A DNA stretch of 33,740 bases. Origin: Brevibacillus migulae (GTDB taxonomy: Bacteria > Bacillota > Bacilli > Brevibacillales > Brevibacillaceae). Shown here piece by piece: positions 23,683-32,915 of the stretch. Position numbers and translations under genes: made by a program. Location of the stretch: the NCBI RefSeq assembly GCF_004521915.1, contig NZ_SDKD01000019.1, positions 80,090 through 113,829 on the forward strand, given 5' to 3'. A model generated the notes under the pieces. That model saw only the letters and a program-made list of their open reading frames with translations, was not told the DNA's origin and made no database searches. The number at the start of each line of letters is the position of its first letter. Within the stretch, counting starts at the first letter, position 1.

Positions 23683-23710
23683 GAAAATATCGCAATGGCT
23701 TTATGATAAT
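23681..23710 (+). promoter_or_regulatory. Promoter of the defence operon
   Basis: -35 TTGAAA (23681-23686), 18-bp spacer, -10 GATAAT (23705-23710), each 5 of 6 to consensus. The leader is about 54 nt. Confidence 0.65.
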
Positions 23711-23770
23711 GATAATTTACCGTTGGGAACGTTAAATTGACTGAACAAATAGGCGAGCCAGGGGTGGATC

Positions 23771-26700
23771 ATGGAAATAATCAATAACATCGAAAAGCTT
23801 CTCGGTGAGGATTTAAAGCATACGCTCAAAAAAGGAACAAAGGTGTCAATAGCGGCATCCTGTTTTTCTATCTATGCTTATGAAGCGTTATTAAAAGAGT
23901 TAAATCAGGTAGAAGAAGTCCGGTTCATCTTTACTTCTCCGACTTTTATTGCTGATAGCGTTAAGAAAGAAAAACGAGAGTTCTTTATTCCAAAACTCAA
24001 TCGAGAAAAAAGCTTGTACGGAACGGAATTTGAAATACGACTCAAAAACGAGATGACACTTAAAGCAATCGCTAAGGAATGCAGTGATTGGATTAGGAAG
24101 AAAGTTACCTTCAAATCCAACCGAACTTCTGGCTCAATGCAAGGATTGATTAATGTAAGATCTGCTGATGAAGAGATTTCTTATATGCCTATTGATGGTT
24201 TTACAACTGTCGATCTTGGCTACGAGAAAGGGAATGCATTGTCCAAAATGGTAAACAAGTTCAACGAGGCCCCGTTTACCAAAATGTATTTTGATCTGTT
24301 TGATCAGCTATGGAACGATAAAAGCAAATTGGAAGATGTGACGGGGCAAGTAGCAGAGCATATCTCGTCTGTATACAAAGAAAACTCACCTGAATTCATA
24401 TACTACGTCATTCTCTACAATATCTTTAATGAATTTCTATCAGATATTAGTGAGGATATATTTCCAAATGAAGCAACGGGTTTCAAGGAGACAGTGATTT
24501 GGAATCGTTTGTACCACTTCCAAAAAGATGCAGTAATCGGTGCAATCAATAAACTGGAGAAATACAATGGTTGTATCCTTGCAGATAGTGTTGGTCTTGG
24601 AAAAACATTCACTGCCCTAGGTATAATCAAATACTATGAGCTTCGAAATAAGTCTGTGCTGGTACTCTGTCCTAAGAAGCTCGGGGATAACTGGCTGACC
24701 TACAAACAAAATGTGACAAACAACATCCTGTATGCTGACCGATTGAGATACGATGTTCTTTATCATACGGATATTTCCCGTGAGAGAGGTAAATCCAACG
24801 ATATCCCTCTTGATCGTCTAAATTGGGGTAACTATGATTTACTCGTTATCGATGAGTCGCACAACTTCCGTAATAATGAAGCTAAGAAGGATAAAGAAAA
24901 TAGATACCAGATGCTCATGCGGAAAGTATTAAAAAGCGGCGTCAAAACGAGAGTATTGATGCTATCTGCAACCCCAGTCAATAACAAGTTTATGGATCTA
25001 CGGAACCAGCTTGCTCTTGCATATGAAGGTAACGCAGATGAAATCAATAAGAAGCTCGGTACAGAACGAGGTATTAATGATATCTTCAAGCGTGCTCAGT
25101 CGGCATTTAACCAATGGTCTAAGTTGGAGGTTACCGAACGTACTACGGAAACCCTACTTGCCATGCTGGATTTTGATTTCTTTGAATTGCTGGATAGTCT
25201 GACCATTGCTCGATCAAGAAAACATATACAGAAATATTACAAAGCGGAGGAAATTGGTGAGTTTCCAAAACGGTTACAACCTATCTCTGAATATTGTAAT
25301 CTGACCGATAGAAGCGATGTGATTGGGTATAACGACATCTTCTTAGAATTGTCCAGAATCAACCTTGGTATTTATGCACCATTCAAATACATTCAACCGA
25401 GCAGATTACGGTTTTACGAAGAGATTTATGATACGAGTGTAAAAGGTGGAACTGGTAGTTTCAAACAGATGGATCGAGAGGGAAGCTTGCAATTGCTCAT
25501 GCGGGTCAATCTACTCAAGCGATTGGAGAGCTCCGTAGAATCATTCAGGTTGACGCTTTCCAAGATCCTGTTTAAACTCAATCAAACCCTTGATCGCATT
25601 GAATCCTTTGAATGCAATGGGAAGTCTGACTCTATTGGATACACAGAAATCGAAGAAACCAATTTAGACGATAATGACTGGTTGGATGATGAATTCAGCA
25701 TCGGAGATACGATTAAAATTAATCTGTCCGATATGGATATTCTACGCTGGAAAGAAGATTTGACTAGTGACAGGGATATTCTGTATTCCCTATTGCAAGA
25801 AATGCAGAAAGTAACACCAGAACATGATGAGAAGCTCAATGCCCTTAAACAAATTATTGACAATAAGATTAAGAACCCGATAAATCCAGGCAATCGTAAA
25901 GTCATCATTTTTAGTGCATTCACGGATACTGCGGCGTATTTATATACCCATCTGTCTGAATATATGAAAGCAAAATACAATATTGATACTGCTAAAATCG
26001 TCGGTAGTGACGAAAACAAGAATACTGCTGGACTAAGGAATGACATTCATACCTTGTTGACTTGTTTTTCGCCTCGCTCGAAAGAAAAGCATCTGACAAT
26101 GCCTGATGTAAAAGGTGAAATTGATTTGCTAATTGCTTCCGATTGTATTTCCGAGGGACAGAACTTGCAGGATAGTGATTATCTTATCAACTACGACATC
26201 CACTGGAATCCTGTTCGCATTATCCAACGATTTGGACGTATTGACCGTATCGGCTCGAAGAATAAGTCGATTCAGTTGGTGAACTTCTGGCCGAACATGA
26301 CACTTGATGAGTATATTCAATTGAAGCAAAGAGTTGAGAATCGCATGGTCATCATGGATATGACTGCGACAGGCGATGACAACGTATTGTTTAACCAATC
26401 CAGCGATTTGGAGTACCGAAAACAGCAACTTCACCGATTACAGGAGGAAGTTGTGGATCTAGATGATATGAATACAGGCGTTTCTATCACTGATCTTGGT
26501 CTCAATGATTTCAGAATGGATCTCGTGAATTATGTAAAGGAAAATGGCGAGATGGATACCGTTCCAAGCGGACTTCATACTGTCGTGTCCGCAGATGAGG
26601 ACAAGGGTGTAAAACCCGGTGTCATCTTTGTTCTTCGTAACTTGAATGAAGAAATAAATCCCAACCAGCAGAACCGACTTCATCCTTTCTATCTGGTATA

Positions 26701-27025
26701 TATGAGCGAAGAGAGTGAAGTCATTTCGAATCACATGGATGTTAAGAAAACACTGGATATCCTCCGATCACTTTGCAGAGGTCAATCTGAGCCGATAATG
26801 GAAGCGTGCCGCAGTTTTAATCAGGAAACCAAGGACGGCAAAAAGATGGATCATTACTCCATGTTGCTAGAAGAAACGATTCGCTCTATTGTATTAGTCA
26901 AGGAAGAAAGTGATTTGGATAGCTTGTTCAGTTCGGGAGGCACTTCTGCATTAATCGATACGATCAAGGGATTGGAAGATTTCGAACTGATAACTTTTGT
27001 TGTGATTAAGCAGGTGATTGATTGA
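23771..27025 (+). CDS. SNF2-family helicase with PLD-like N-terminus, defence-associated
   Basis: 1084 aa. Residues 1-190 form a phospholipase-D-like region (SIAASCFSIYAYEALLKEL, then PIDGFTTVDLGYEKGN) in which no HxK catalytic motif is visible. Residues 245-480 form the first RecA domain: ADSVGLGKTFTAL (about 272-284), DESHN (360-364) and LSATPVNN (397-404). The second RecA domain has IASDCISEGQNLQ and QRFGRIDRIGS (about 819-829). Proteins of this family are commonly found beside DUF4391 and type III Mod-Res genes. They are likely ATP-driven DNA translocases, perhaps adding translocation power or target choice. AGGGGTGG precedes the ATG. It is first of four tightly spaced genes; its stop overlaps the next start (TGATG). 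Confidence 0.87.
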   Translation: MEIINNIEKLLGEDLKHTLKKGTKVSIAASCFSIYAYEALLKELNQVEEVRFIFTSPTFIADSVKKEKREFFIPKLNREKSLYGTEFEIRLKNEMTLKAIAKECSDWIRKKVTFKSNRTSGSMQGLINVRSADEEISYMPIDGFTTVDLGYEKGNALSKMVNKFNEAPFTKMYFDLFDQLWNDKSKLEDVTGQVAEHISSVYKENSPEFIYYVILYNIFNEFLSDISEDIFPNEATGFKETVIWNRLYHFQKDAVIGAINKLEKYNGCILADSVGLGKTFTALGIIKYYELRNKSVLVLCPKKLGDNWLTYKQNVTNNILYADRLRYDVLYHTDISRERGKSNDIPLDRLNWGNYDLLVIDESHNFRNNEAKKDKENRYQMLMRKVLKSGVKTRVLMLSATPVNNKFMDLRNQLALAYEGNADEINKKLGTERGINDIFKRAQSAFNQWSKLEVTERTTETLLAMLDFDFFELLDSLTIARSRKHIQKYYKAEEIGEFPKRLQPISEYCNLTDRSDVIGYNDIFLELSRINLGIYAPFKYIQPSRLRFYEEIYDTSVKGGTGSFKQMDREGSLQLLMRVNLLKRLESSVESFRLTLSKILFKLNQTLDRIESFECNGKSDSIGYTEIEETNLDDNDWLDDEFSIGDTIKINLSDMDILRWKEDLTSDRDILYSLLQEMQKVTPEHDEKLNALKQIIDNKIKNPINPGNRKVIIFSAFTDTAAYLYTHLSEYMKAKYNIDTAKIVGSDENKNTAGLRNDIHTLLTCFSPRSKEKHLTMPDVKGEIDLLIASDCISEGQNLQDSDYLINYDIHWNPVRIIQRFGRIDRIGSKNKSIQLVNFWPNMTLDEYIQLKQRVENRMVIMDMTATGDDNVLFNQSSDLEYRKQQLHRLQEEVVDLDDMNTGVSITDLGLNDFRMDLVNYVKENGEMDTVPSGLHTVVSADEDKGVKPGVIFVLRNLNEEINPNQQNRLHPFYLVYMSEESEVISNHMDVKKTLDILRSLCRGQSEPIMEACRSFNQETKDGKKMDHYSMLLEETIRSIVLVKEESDLDSLFSSGGTSALIDTIKGLEDFELITFVVIKQVID

Positions 27026-27681
27026 TGTTTAATTTGCCATCAAGTACGTTGGTAAATCGAAAAATTCCTAAAAACAAGTTCTATGAGAAATTACAAGCAA
27101 ATCATCATCTGAAAGAGTTGTTCACTAACCAAGTTGAGTCCGTTATATGGAAACATAAGCTGTCCAAAGAAACAATTCGCTTGGAACCGAAAGAGGATAT
27201 TGAAGAGCTTCAGGTCTTTGAAATCCATCTAAAGGAAAAGGTTTATTCAAACGAGTTATTACGGAATATTGATAAGGCTATACCATATCCAATATTGCAT
27301 GTCTTGTTATTTGATGAGCAGGTTAAGCTTGCTATTGCCTATAAGGAGCGGAATCAGGTAGATGATAATCGTTCTGTGATACGTTCTTATTATGAATCTG
27401 AATGGCAACCAGTAGATGATTTTCGATTTGAGGTAATTCAAGGGTTTGATTTAAAGGCCGTTTACGAGAACATCATCCGTAACCTACTCCAAACTAAGGC
27501 GAAGCCGGAAATGGAGCTTACAGCTATTCTAGAACGCCAAGAACAAATAAATAAGTTGTCTTTGGAGTGTCAACGGCTAGAGGCAAAAATTCGCAGTGAG
27601 AAACAGTTTAACCGTAAAGTGGATCTGAATATGGAATTACAACGCAAACGGAAAGAACTGAACCACCTTCTTGAATACTAA
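27025..27681 (+). CDS. DUF4391 family protein
   Basis: 218 aa. The N-terminus MFNLPSSTLVNRKIPKNKFYE, followed by ESVIWKHKLSKETIRLEP, EIHLKEKVYS, and NIDKAIPYPILHVLLFD, matches my memory of DUF4391. The C-terminal 55 residues are a charged coiled coil (LERQEQINKLSLECQRLEA, ending KRKELNHLLEY). It overlaps the helicase stop by one base, so the two are translated together. Its function is unknown; constant co-occurrence with this helicase and type III Mod-Res suggests a structural or adaptor subunit (inference). Confidence 0.8.
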   Translation: MFNLPSSTLVNRKIPKNKFYEKLQANHHLKELFTNQVESVIWKHKLSKETIRLEPKEDIEELQVFEIHLKEKVYSNELLRNIDKAIPYPILHVLLFDEQVKLAIAYKERNQVDDNRSVIRSYYESEWQPVDDFRFEVIQGFDLKAVYENIIRNLLQTKAKPEMELTAILERQEQINKLSLECQRLEAKIRSEKQFNRKVDLNMELQRKRKELNHLLEY

Positions 27682-27694
27682 TGGGAGGAAAACC

Positions 27695-29617
27695 ATGAAT
27701 AAACTATCAATGAGATCAAAAGATCTAACACAAGAAAATATAGATAAAATTGCTGTATTTTTCCCCAATGTAATTACAGAGGCAAGAGATGAAAACGGAA
27801 AAATTACAAGAGCAATCGATTTTGATTTATTGAAACAAGAATTGTCTGATGTTCTTGTAGAAGGGGAAAAAGAAAGATATCAACTGACATGGCCGGGTAA
27901 GAAAGAAGCAATTCTTAATGCTAATACTCCAATTGAAAAAACCCTTCGACCTATCAAAAATGATAGTGTTGACTGGGATAATACACAAAACATTTACATT
28001 GAAGGTGACAATCTCGAAGTTTTGAAACTGTTGCAGGAATCGTATCTAAATAAAATAAAGTGTATTTATATTGACCCTCCCTATAATACTGGCAAGGATT
28101 TCATCTATAAAGATGACTTCAAAGAGCCACTAGAAGAATACCTTGAAGAGTCTGGCCAGATAGACAATGAAAATAATCGACTTTTTCTAAATACAGAGTC
28201 AAACGGTCGTTTCCATAGTGACTGGTTGACCATGATGTATTCAAGGTTGAAGATCGCTAGAAATTTGTTGAAGGAAGATGGAGTAATTTTTATAAGTATA
28301 GATGATAACGAAGTAACTAATTTGTCGAAGATATGTAATGAGATATTTGGAGAAAAAAACTTCATTGCAAATGTAGCAGTTGTTAATAATCTCAAAGGCA
28401 GAAGTGATGAGAAATATATAGCAACTGCGCATGAGTCCTTATTAATATATCAAAAAGGAAATTTTGAAACTTACGGTGTACCTTTGCCGGAAGAATATCT
28501 TGAAGAATACAAATTAGAGGATGAAAAAGGGAGGTATCGACTTCAAGGATTACGAAAGAGAGGGGATAGCTCCAGAAGAGAAGATAGACCACAGATGTAC
28601 TATCCGTTTTATTACGACAGTAATTCTGACACTATTAGTTTGAGTAAAACGTCAGAAGAGTGTATTGAAATTTTACCAAAACTCTCTGATGGTTCAGATG
28701 GCCGATGGAGATGGGGAAAAGATACAGCAGAAAAAAATATGGATTTGCTTACAGCACGTCTAGTTTCTGGAAGAAATGAATACGATATATTTCAGAAAGA
28801 TTATATGAATGACGGGGATAATATTAAGACTGTCAAACCTAAATCGTTCTGGTTAGGAAATGAATTCTCTAGCGATTCAGGTACATTAGCATTTAAGCAA
28901 TTGTTTGGAAGAAATATATTTCAGAATCCAAAACCATTAGGGCTAATAAAATATATATTGTCCCAAGCAACAAAAAACGATGATATTATTCTCGATTTCT
29001 ATTCAGGTTCTGCGACATCTGCCCATGCAGTAATGCAACTTAATGCTGAGGATGGCGGAAAGCGTAAATATATGATGGTACAACTTCCTGAGGAAACTAA
29101 TGCCAATTCAGAAGCAAATAAAGCAGGGTATAAGACTATATGCGAAATCGGCAAAGAACGTATCCGCCGTGCCGCAAAGAAAATAAAAGAAGAAACAGGG
29201 GCCGATATTGATTATGGTTTCAGGGTATACCGTGTGGATTCTAGTAACATGAAGGATGTGTATTACACACCGGACGAACTGGGGCAGATGAATCTTGAAG
29301 ATTTGACATCGAATATTAAAGAAGATCGAACTGGAGAAGATTTGCTTATCCAAGTCATGTTGGAAACTGGGCTAGAATTATCTCTACCTATGGAATCAAA
29401 ACAGATCGAAGGTAAAACGATTTACTGTGTAGCTGGTAACTCTTTGATTGCATGTTTCGATGAGGATGTATCTGAATCTCTCATAAAGAAGATCGCTGAG
29501 GAAAAACCGTTGCGTGTAGTATTCCGTGACAGTGCTTTCTCTGACGATTCTGCCCGTATCAATGTTGAAGAACTGTTTAAAATGCTCTCCCCGAGCACAG
29601 AAATCCAAGTGCTGTAA
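27695..29617 (+). CDS. Type III R-M adenine-N6 methyltransferase (Mod)
   Basis: 640 aa. The catalytic motif DPPYNTG lies at residues 127-133 and the SAM-binding motif LDFYSGSATSAHAV near 433-446. This order (DPPY first, SAM motif later) is the beta class of type III Mod and related enzymes. The stretch between, about 240-400, is the variable target-recognition region. The C-terminal 150 residues (VYYTPDELGQMNLEDL onward) match Mod C-terminal domains. It should methylate one strand of an asymmetric site, guide Res and protect the host. The start at 27695 has GGGAGG 6-7 nt upstream, better than 27671. It follows DUF4391 by 13 bp. Confidence 0.93.
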   Translation: MNKLSMRSKDLTQENIDKIAVFFPNVITEARDENGKITRAIDFDLLKQELSDVLVEGEKERYQLTWPGKKEAILNANTPIEKTLRPIKNDSVDWDNTQNIYIEGDNLEVLKLLQESYLNKIKCIYIDPPYNTGKDFIYKDDFKEPLEEYLEESGQIDNENNRLFLNTESNGRFHSDWLTMMYSRLKIARNLLKEDGVIFISIDDNEVTNLSKICNEIFGEKNFIANVAVVNNLKGRSDEKYIATAHESLLIYQKGNFETYGVPLPEEYLEEYKLEDEKGRYRLQGLRKRGDSSRREDRPQMYYPFYYDSNSDTISLSKTSEECIEILPKLSDGSDGRWRWGKDTAEKNMDLLTARLVSGRNEYDIFQKDYMNDGDNIKTVKPKSFWLGNEFSSDSGTLAFKQLFGRNIFQNPKPLGLIKYILSQATKNDDIILDFYSGSATSAHAVMQLNAEDGGKRKYMMVQLPEETNANSEANKAGYKTICEIGKERIRRAAKKIKEETGADIDYGFRVYRVDSSNMKDVYYTPDELGQMNLEDLTSNIKEDRTGEDLLIQVMLETGLELSLPMESKQIEGKTIYCVAGNSLIACFDEDVSESLIKKIAEEKPLRVVFRDSAFSDDSARINVEELFKMLSPSTEIQVL

Positions 29618-29632
29618 GGTAGGTGAGCAATC

Positions 29633-32600
29633 ATGAGGATAAAATTCAAACACCAGCAATTTCAATTGGATGCTGTAAAAAGCATTGTGGACGTTTTTCA
29701 TGGACAGCCAAATGAGTCTTCACGCTTTACTTTGGATAAGGGCAGAAGACAGAAGGTTGAAACAGTAGGAGATTTGACTGTTCCGAATTACGGTTCCGAT
29801 TCCGAGTATGGTTTTAAGAACAATCCCATTAAACTACTCGATCAAGAAGTAATTGAGAACATTCAATCGATACAAAGACGGAACGGACTCAAGCTGTCAG
29901 AGCGACTTGAAGGTAAGTACAACTTGACGGTTGAAATGGAAACAGGTACCGGAAAAACTTACACCTACATTCGAACAATGTTTGAACTCTATAAAAAGTA
30001 CGGCTGGAGCAAGTTCATTATCGTTGTTCCTTCTATTGCTATTAGAGAAGGTGTACTAAAAACATTTCAAATCACAGAAGACCACTTCATGTCGGAGTAC
30101 GGCTCAAAGGCTCGCTATTTTGTCTATAACTCAAAGCAATTGCATCACATTGAGAAGTTTGCAAGTGACGCAGGAATAAACGTCATGATTATTAACTCTC
30201 AGGCATTTAATGCAAGGGGTCAGGATGCAAGACGTATCTATATGGAGCTTGACGATTTCAACTCACGCAGACCGATTGATGTAATCGCAAGTACGAATCC
30301 GATCCTAATTATCGATGAGCCTCAATCGGTTGAAGGTAAGAAAACAAAGGAATCCCTCAAGCTATTTAAACCTTTGCTCACGCTACGTTATTCTGCAACA
30401 CATCGTGAAGATTATAACAAGGTATATAGACTAGATGCTCTAGATGCATACAACATGAAGCTGGTCAAAAAAATCAGCGTCAAAGGTATATCTGTAAAAG
30501 GGACAACAGGCTCTGAAAGCTATATTTATCTCGAAGGAATCGATGTTAGCGACAAACACGCTCCGGTGGCCAGATTGGAATTTGAAATCCGCTCAAAATC
30601 TGGTTTGAGCAAGAGATCGCAAAAAATCCGAACAGGTGACGATCTGTACCAACTTTCCGGCCAACTTGAGCAATATAAAGGTTACAAGGTATCAGAGATC
30701 AATGGTCAAAACAATACCATCAGCTTTATTAATGGTGTTACGTTGTACGCTGGAGATGTACAAGGCGATGTAAGTGAACTCCACTTCCGACGCATACAGA
30801 TCAGAGAGACAATAAAATCTCATTTTGAGAAGGAGAGGGTACTTTTCCATAAAGGGATCAAGGTACTTTCACTATTCTTTATTGATGAGGTTGCTAGATA
30901 TCGTCAATATAACAAAGATAACGATGGGGAAAATGGAATATACGCTGATATGTTCCAAGAGGAATATATGGCTATTTTGAATGAATATCTATCTTTGTTT
31001 AAGGAAGATCCGTATATTCAATATCTTAATAGAATTCAAGTGCAGGATACGCATAAAGGATACTTCTCCATAGACAAGAAGACTAATCGGTTGGTAGATC
31101 CAAAGGTATCTGCAAGAGAAACGGATTCAGACGATGCTGATGCCTATGATTTGATAATGCGAGATAAAGAACGTCTGCTTAGCTTTGAGGAACCTACACG
31201 ATTTATTTTCTCTCACTCAGCGTTAAAAGAGGGTTGGGATAACCCGAATGTATTCCAGATTTGTACGCTGAAACATAGCGACTCCACGATCAAAAAACGG
31301 CAAGAAGTCGGGCGTGGTCTGCGTTTATGTGTAAATCAAAATGGCGATCGAATGGACTCAAGCATTCCAGGCATTGATGTACATGAGATCAATTCATTGA
31401 CTGTCATAGCTAGTGAATCTTATGAACAGTTTGCTAAGCAACTTCAAAACGAAATCGCTTCTACATTGTCTGATCGACCTCGTAAGGCCGATGTCGATTT
31501 CTTCATGGACAAGGTACTAACGAATGACAGAGGCGAGCAGTTGAAAATTGACGATAAGCTAGCAAATAAATTGCAGTTTACATTTATTCGGAATGGCTAT
31601 GTCGATGATCAATTTAACTTGACTGATGAATATTTTACTGCGGTGGAACAACAGAACATAAAGTTGCCAGAAGAACTTAATACTCATCAGGAATCACTTG
31701 TTGAGCTGGTCAAATCAATTTACGTCGAAGGCAAATCAGACATGATGGATAATGAACGTGAACGCAACATTCCATCAATTACAGTAAACAACAACTTCCA
31801 TAAACAGGAGTTCAAGGAATTATGGGAACGAATCAACAAGAAGACGGTGTACACTGTCCAGTTTGATTCTAACGAACTAATCCAAAAATGTGTTAGTTCA
31901 CTCGATTTAAACCTGCATGTCCCATCCATAAGCTATGCCATTAAGCATGGAGAGATGGTTGATATTCAGTCTAGAGGTCATCTAATGCAAGGAGAGGCCT
32001 TTGTTGTTCGTGATACACAAATGGAGAGTATACAAGGGTCTGCGTCATCAAAAATCAAGTATGACCTTATCGGGAAATTGATGGATGAAACAAAACTCAC
32101 ACGCAAAACGATTGTCGCCATCCTAAAGGGAATCAAACAGGCCACTTTTTTGCAGTATCAAAAAAATCCTGAAGAGTTCATTATACGTGCTTCGAAACTG
32201 ATTAATGAACAAAAGGCGACAACGATCATCGAATCAATTACCTATGATGTCATTAATGATACGTTCCATACAGATGTGTTTACAAAGAACACATTAAAAG
32301 GGCAACTGGGTCAGAATACGATTGCGGTAGAAAAGCACATATACGATTATGTCGTTACTGATTCCAAAATTGAACGGGCTTTCGCAAAAGAATTGGATGC
32401 TAGTCAGGAAGTTCAAATTTACGCTAAGCTTCCACGTGGCTTCTTTATCCCCACTCCAGTAGGTAACTACAATCCGGACTGGGCCATTGTGTTCAAAGAA
32501 GGTCAAGTGAAGCACATTTACTTTATTGCCGAGACAAAAGGTTCAATGGACTCGATGGAGTTACGTGAGGTTGAGAAGGCTAAGATTGAGTGTGCAAGGA

Positions 32601-32686
32601 AACATTTTGCTAAGCTTAATAAAGGAGACCTTAAATATGATGTTGTCAATAACTATGAAAAATTACTAGAGATTGTGAAGGCATAA
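29633..32686 (+). CDS. Type III restriction enzyme Res subunit
   Basis: 1017 aa. The helicase core has Walker A METGTGKTYT (Gly105-Thr109), DEPQ (228-231) and motif VI QEVGRGLRL (557-565). The C-terminal PD-(D/E)XK nuclease reads NPDWAI with Asp949, then AETKG with Glu967-Thr-Lys969, all intact. This is a full-length Res subunit that cuts DNA after head-to-head or sliding meeting of two sites. AGGTGAG lies 5 nt upstream of ATG 29633. It is 15 bp after Mod, the last gene of the operon. The protein looks active. Confidence 0.94.
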   Translation: MRIKFKHQQFQLDAVKSIVDVFHGQPNESSRFTLDKGRRQKVETVGDLTVPNYGSDSEYGFKNNPIKLLDQEVIENIQSIQRRNGLKLSERLEGKYNLTVEMETGTGKTYTYIRTMFELYKKYGWSKFIIVVPSIAIREGVLKTFQITEDHFMSEYGSKARYFVYNSKQLHHIEKFASDAGINVMIINSQAFNARGQDARRIYMELDDFNSRRPIDVIASTNPILIIDEPQSVEGKKTKESLKLFKPLLTLRYSATHREDYNKVYRLDALDAYNMKLVKKISVKGISVKGTTGSESYIYLEGIDVSDKHAPVARLEFEIRSKSGLSKRSQKIRTGDDLYQLSGQLEQYKGYKVSEINGQNNTISFINGVTLYAGDVQGDVSELHFRRIQIRETIKSHFEKERVLFHKGIKVLSLFFIDEVARYRQYNKDNDGENGIYADMFQEEYMAILNEYLSLFKEDPYIQYLNRIQVQDTHKGYFSIDKKTNRLVDPKVSARETDSDDADAYDLIMRDKERLLSFEEPTRFIFSHSALKEGWDNPNVFQICTLKHSDSTIKKRQEVGRGLRLCVNQNGDRMDSSIPGIDVHEINSLTVIASESYEQFAKQLQNEIASTLSDRPRKADVDFFMDKVLTNDRGEQLKIDDKLANKLQFTFIRNGYVDDQFNLTDEYFTAVEQQNIKLPEELNTHQESLVELVKSIYVEGKSDMMDNERERNIPSITVNNNFHKQEFKELWERINKKTVYTVQFDSNELIQKCVSSLDLNLHVPSISYAIKHGEMVDIQSRGHLMQGEAFVVRDTQMESIQGSASSKIKYDLIGKLMDETKLTRKTIVAILKGIKQATFLQYQKNPEEFIIRASKLINEQKATTIIESITYDVINDTFHTDVFTKNTLKGQLGQNTIAVEKHIYDYVVTDSKIERAFAKELDASQEVQIYAKLPRGFFIPTPVGNYNPDWAIVFKEGQVKHIYFIAETKGSMDSMELREVEKAKIECARKHFAKLNKGDLKYDVVNNYEKLLEIVKA

Positions 32687-32780
32687 TAATATGATCAAAC
32701 CCCATGATCTCATCCATCAATGGGGTTTGATATAAGTGTTTAATTCAACAGAGAAAAACCAGATGAACATAAAAAACCTT

Positions 32781-32797
32781 GGTCACAGATTGGTCAC
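32781..32797 (+). promoter_or_regulatory. Two GGTCAC repeats: putative integrase arm-type sites, right end
   Basis: GGTCAC at 32781 and 32792 (11-bp step). The flanks TTGGTCACAGATTGGTCAC resemble the left-end pair at 16323-16339. They lie 119 bp from the att core and match the integrase arm sites of the left end. Confidence 0.55.
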
Positions 32798-32875
32798 GAA
32801 CTCTAAAAAACTAAAGGTAACAATAGTTCACACAATCAGGAAGAGAAGCCGAAAACCCTTGATATACATGGAATT

Positions 32876-32892
32876 CCGGTTATCTCAGGATA
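32876..32892 (+). other. Possible decayed tRNA 5' segment before the right att core
   Basis: CCGGTTATCTCAG resembles CCGGTAGCTCAG of the tRNA-Val D-arm region (16159-16170), one insertion and one mismatch. It sits 40 bp before the core instead of 27 bp. It could be chance or a relic of a whole tRNA copy carried by the element. Confidence 0.2.
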
Positions 32893-32915
32893 CTACGGTT
32901 TATACACCCGTCAAA

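Larger units (their letters stand above)
22857..23770. other. 914-bp region without a supported gene: leader, hairpins and operon promoter
   Basis: Between divergent ardA and the defence operon. It holds two adjacent hairpins (23029-23118), the defence promoter with an overlapping inverted repeat (23653-23710), and between 23119 and 23640 AT-rich sequence in which I see no ORF with a ribosome site. A 44-codon minus-strand ORF (23172-23306) lacks one. A 6-bp hairpin (AATCAG with CTGATT) lies near 23414-23441. A non-coding RNA is possible. Confidence 0.5.

Noticed and set aside
22857..23770. CRISPR array
   Set aside because: The short repeats here (for example GTTCAAATAT twice) are not regularly spaced and no cas gene is present anywhere in the window.
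23771..32686. DISARM or BREX system
   Set aside because: A SNF2 helicase, a PLD-like domain and a methylase recall DISARM, but there is no DUF1998 or DrmA-like gene, and no PglZ or BrxC for BREX; Mod and Res are clear type III subunits.
16234..32915. Self-transmissible conjugative element (ICE)
   Set aside because: No relaxase, VirB4-like ATPase, coupling protein or other transfer gene can be found among the reading frames.
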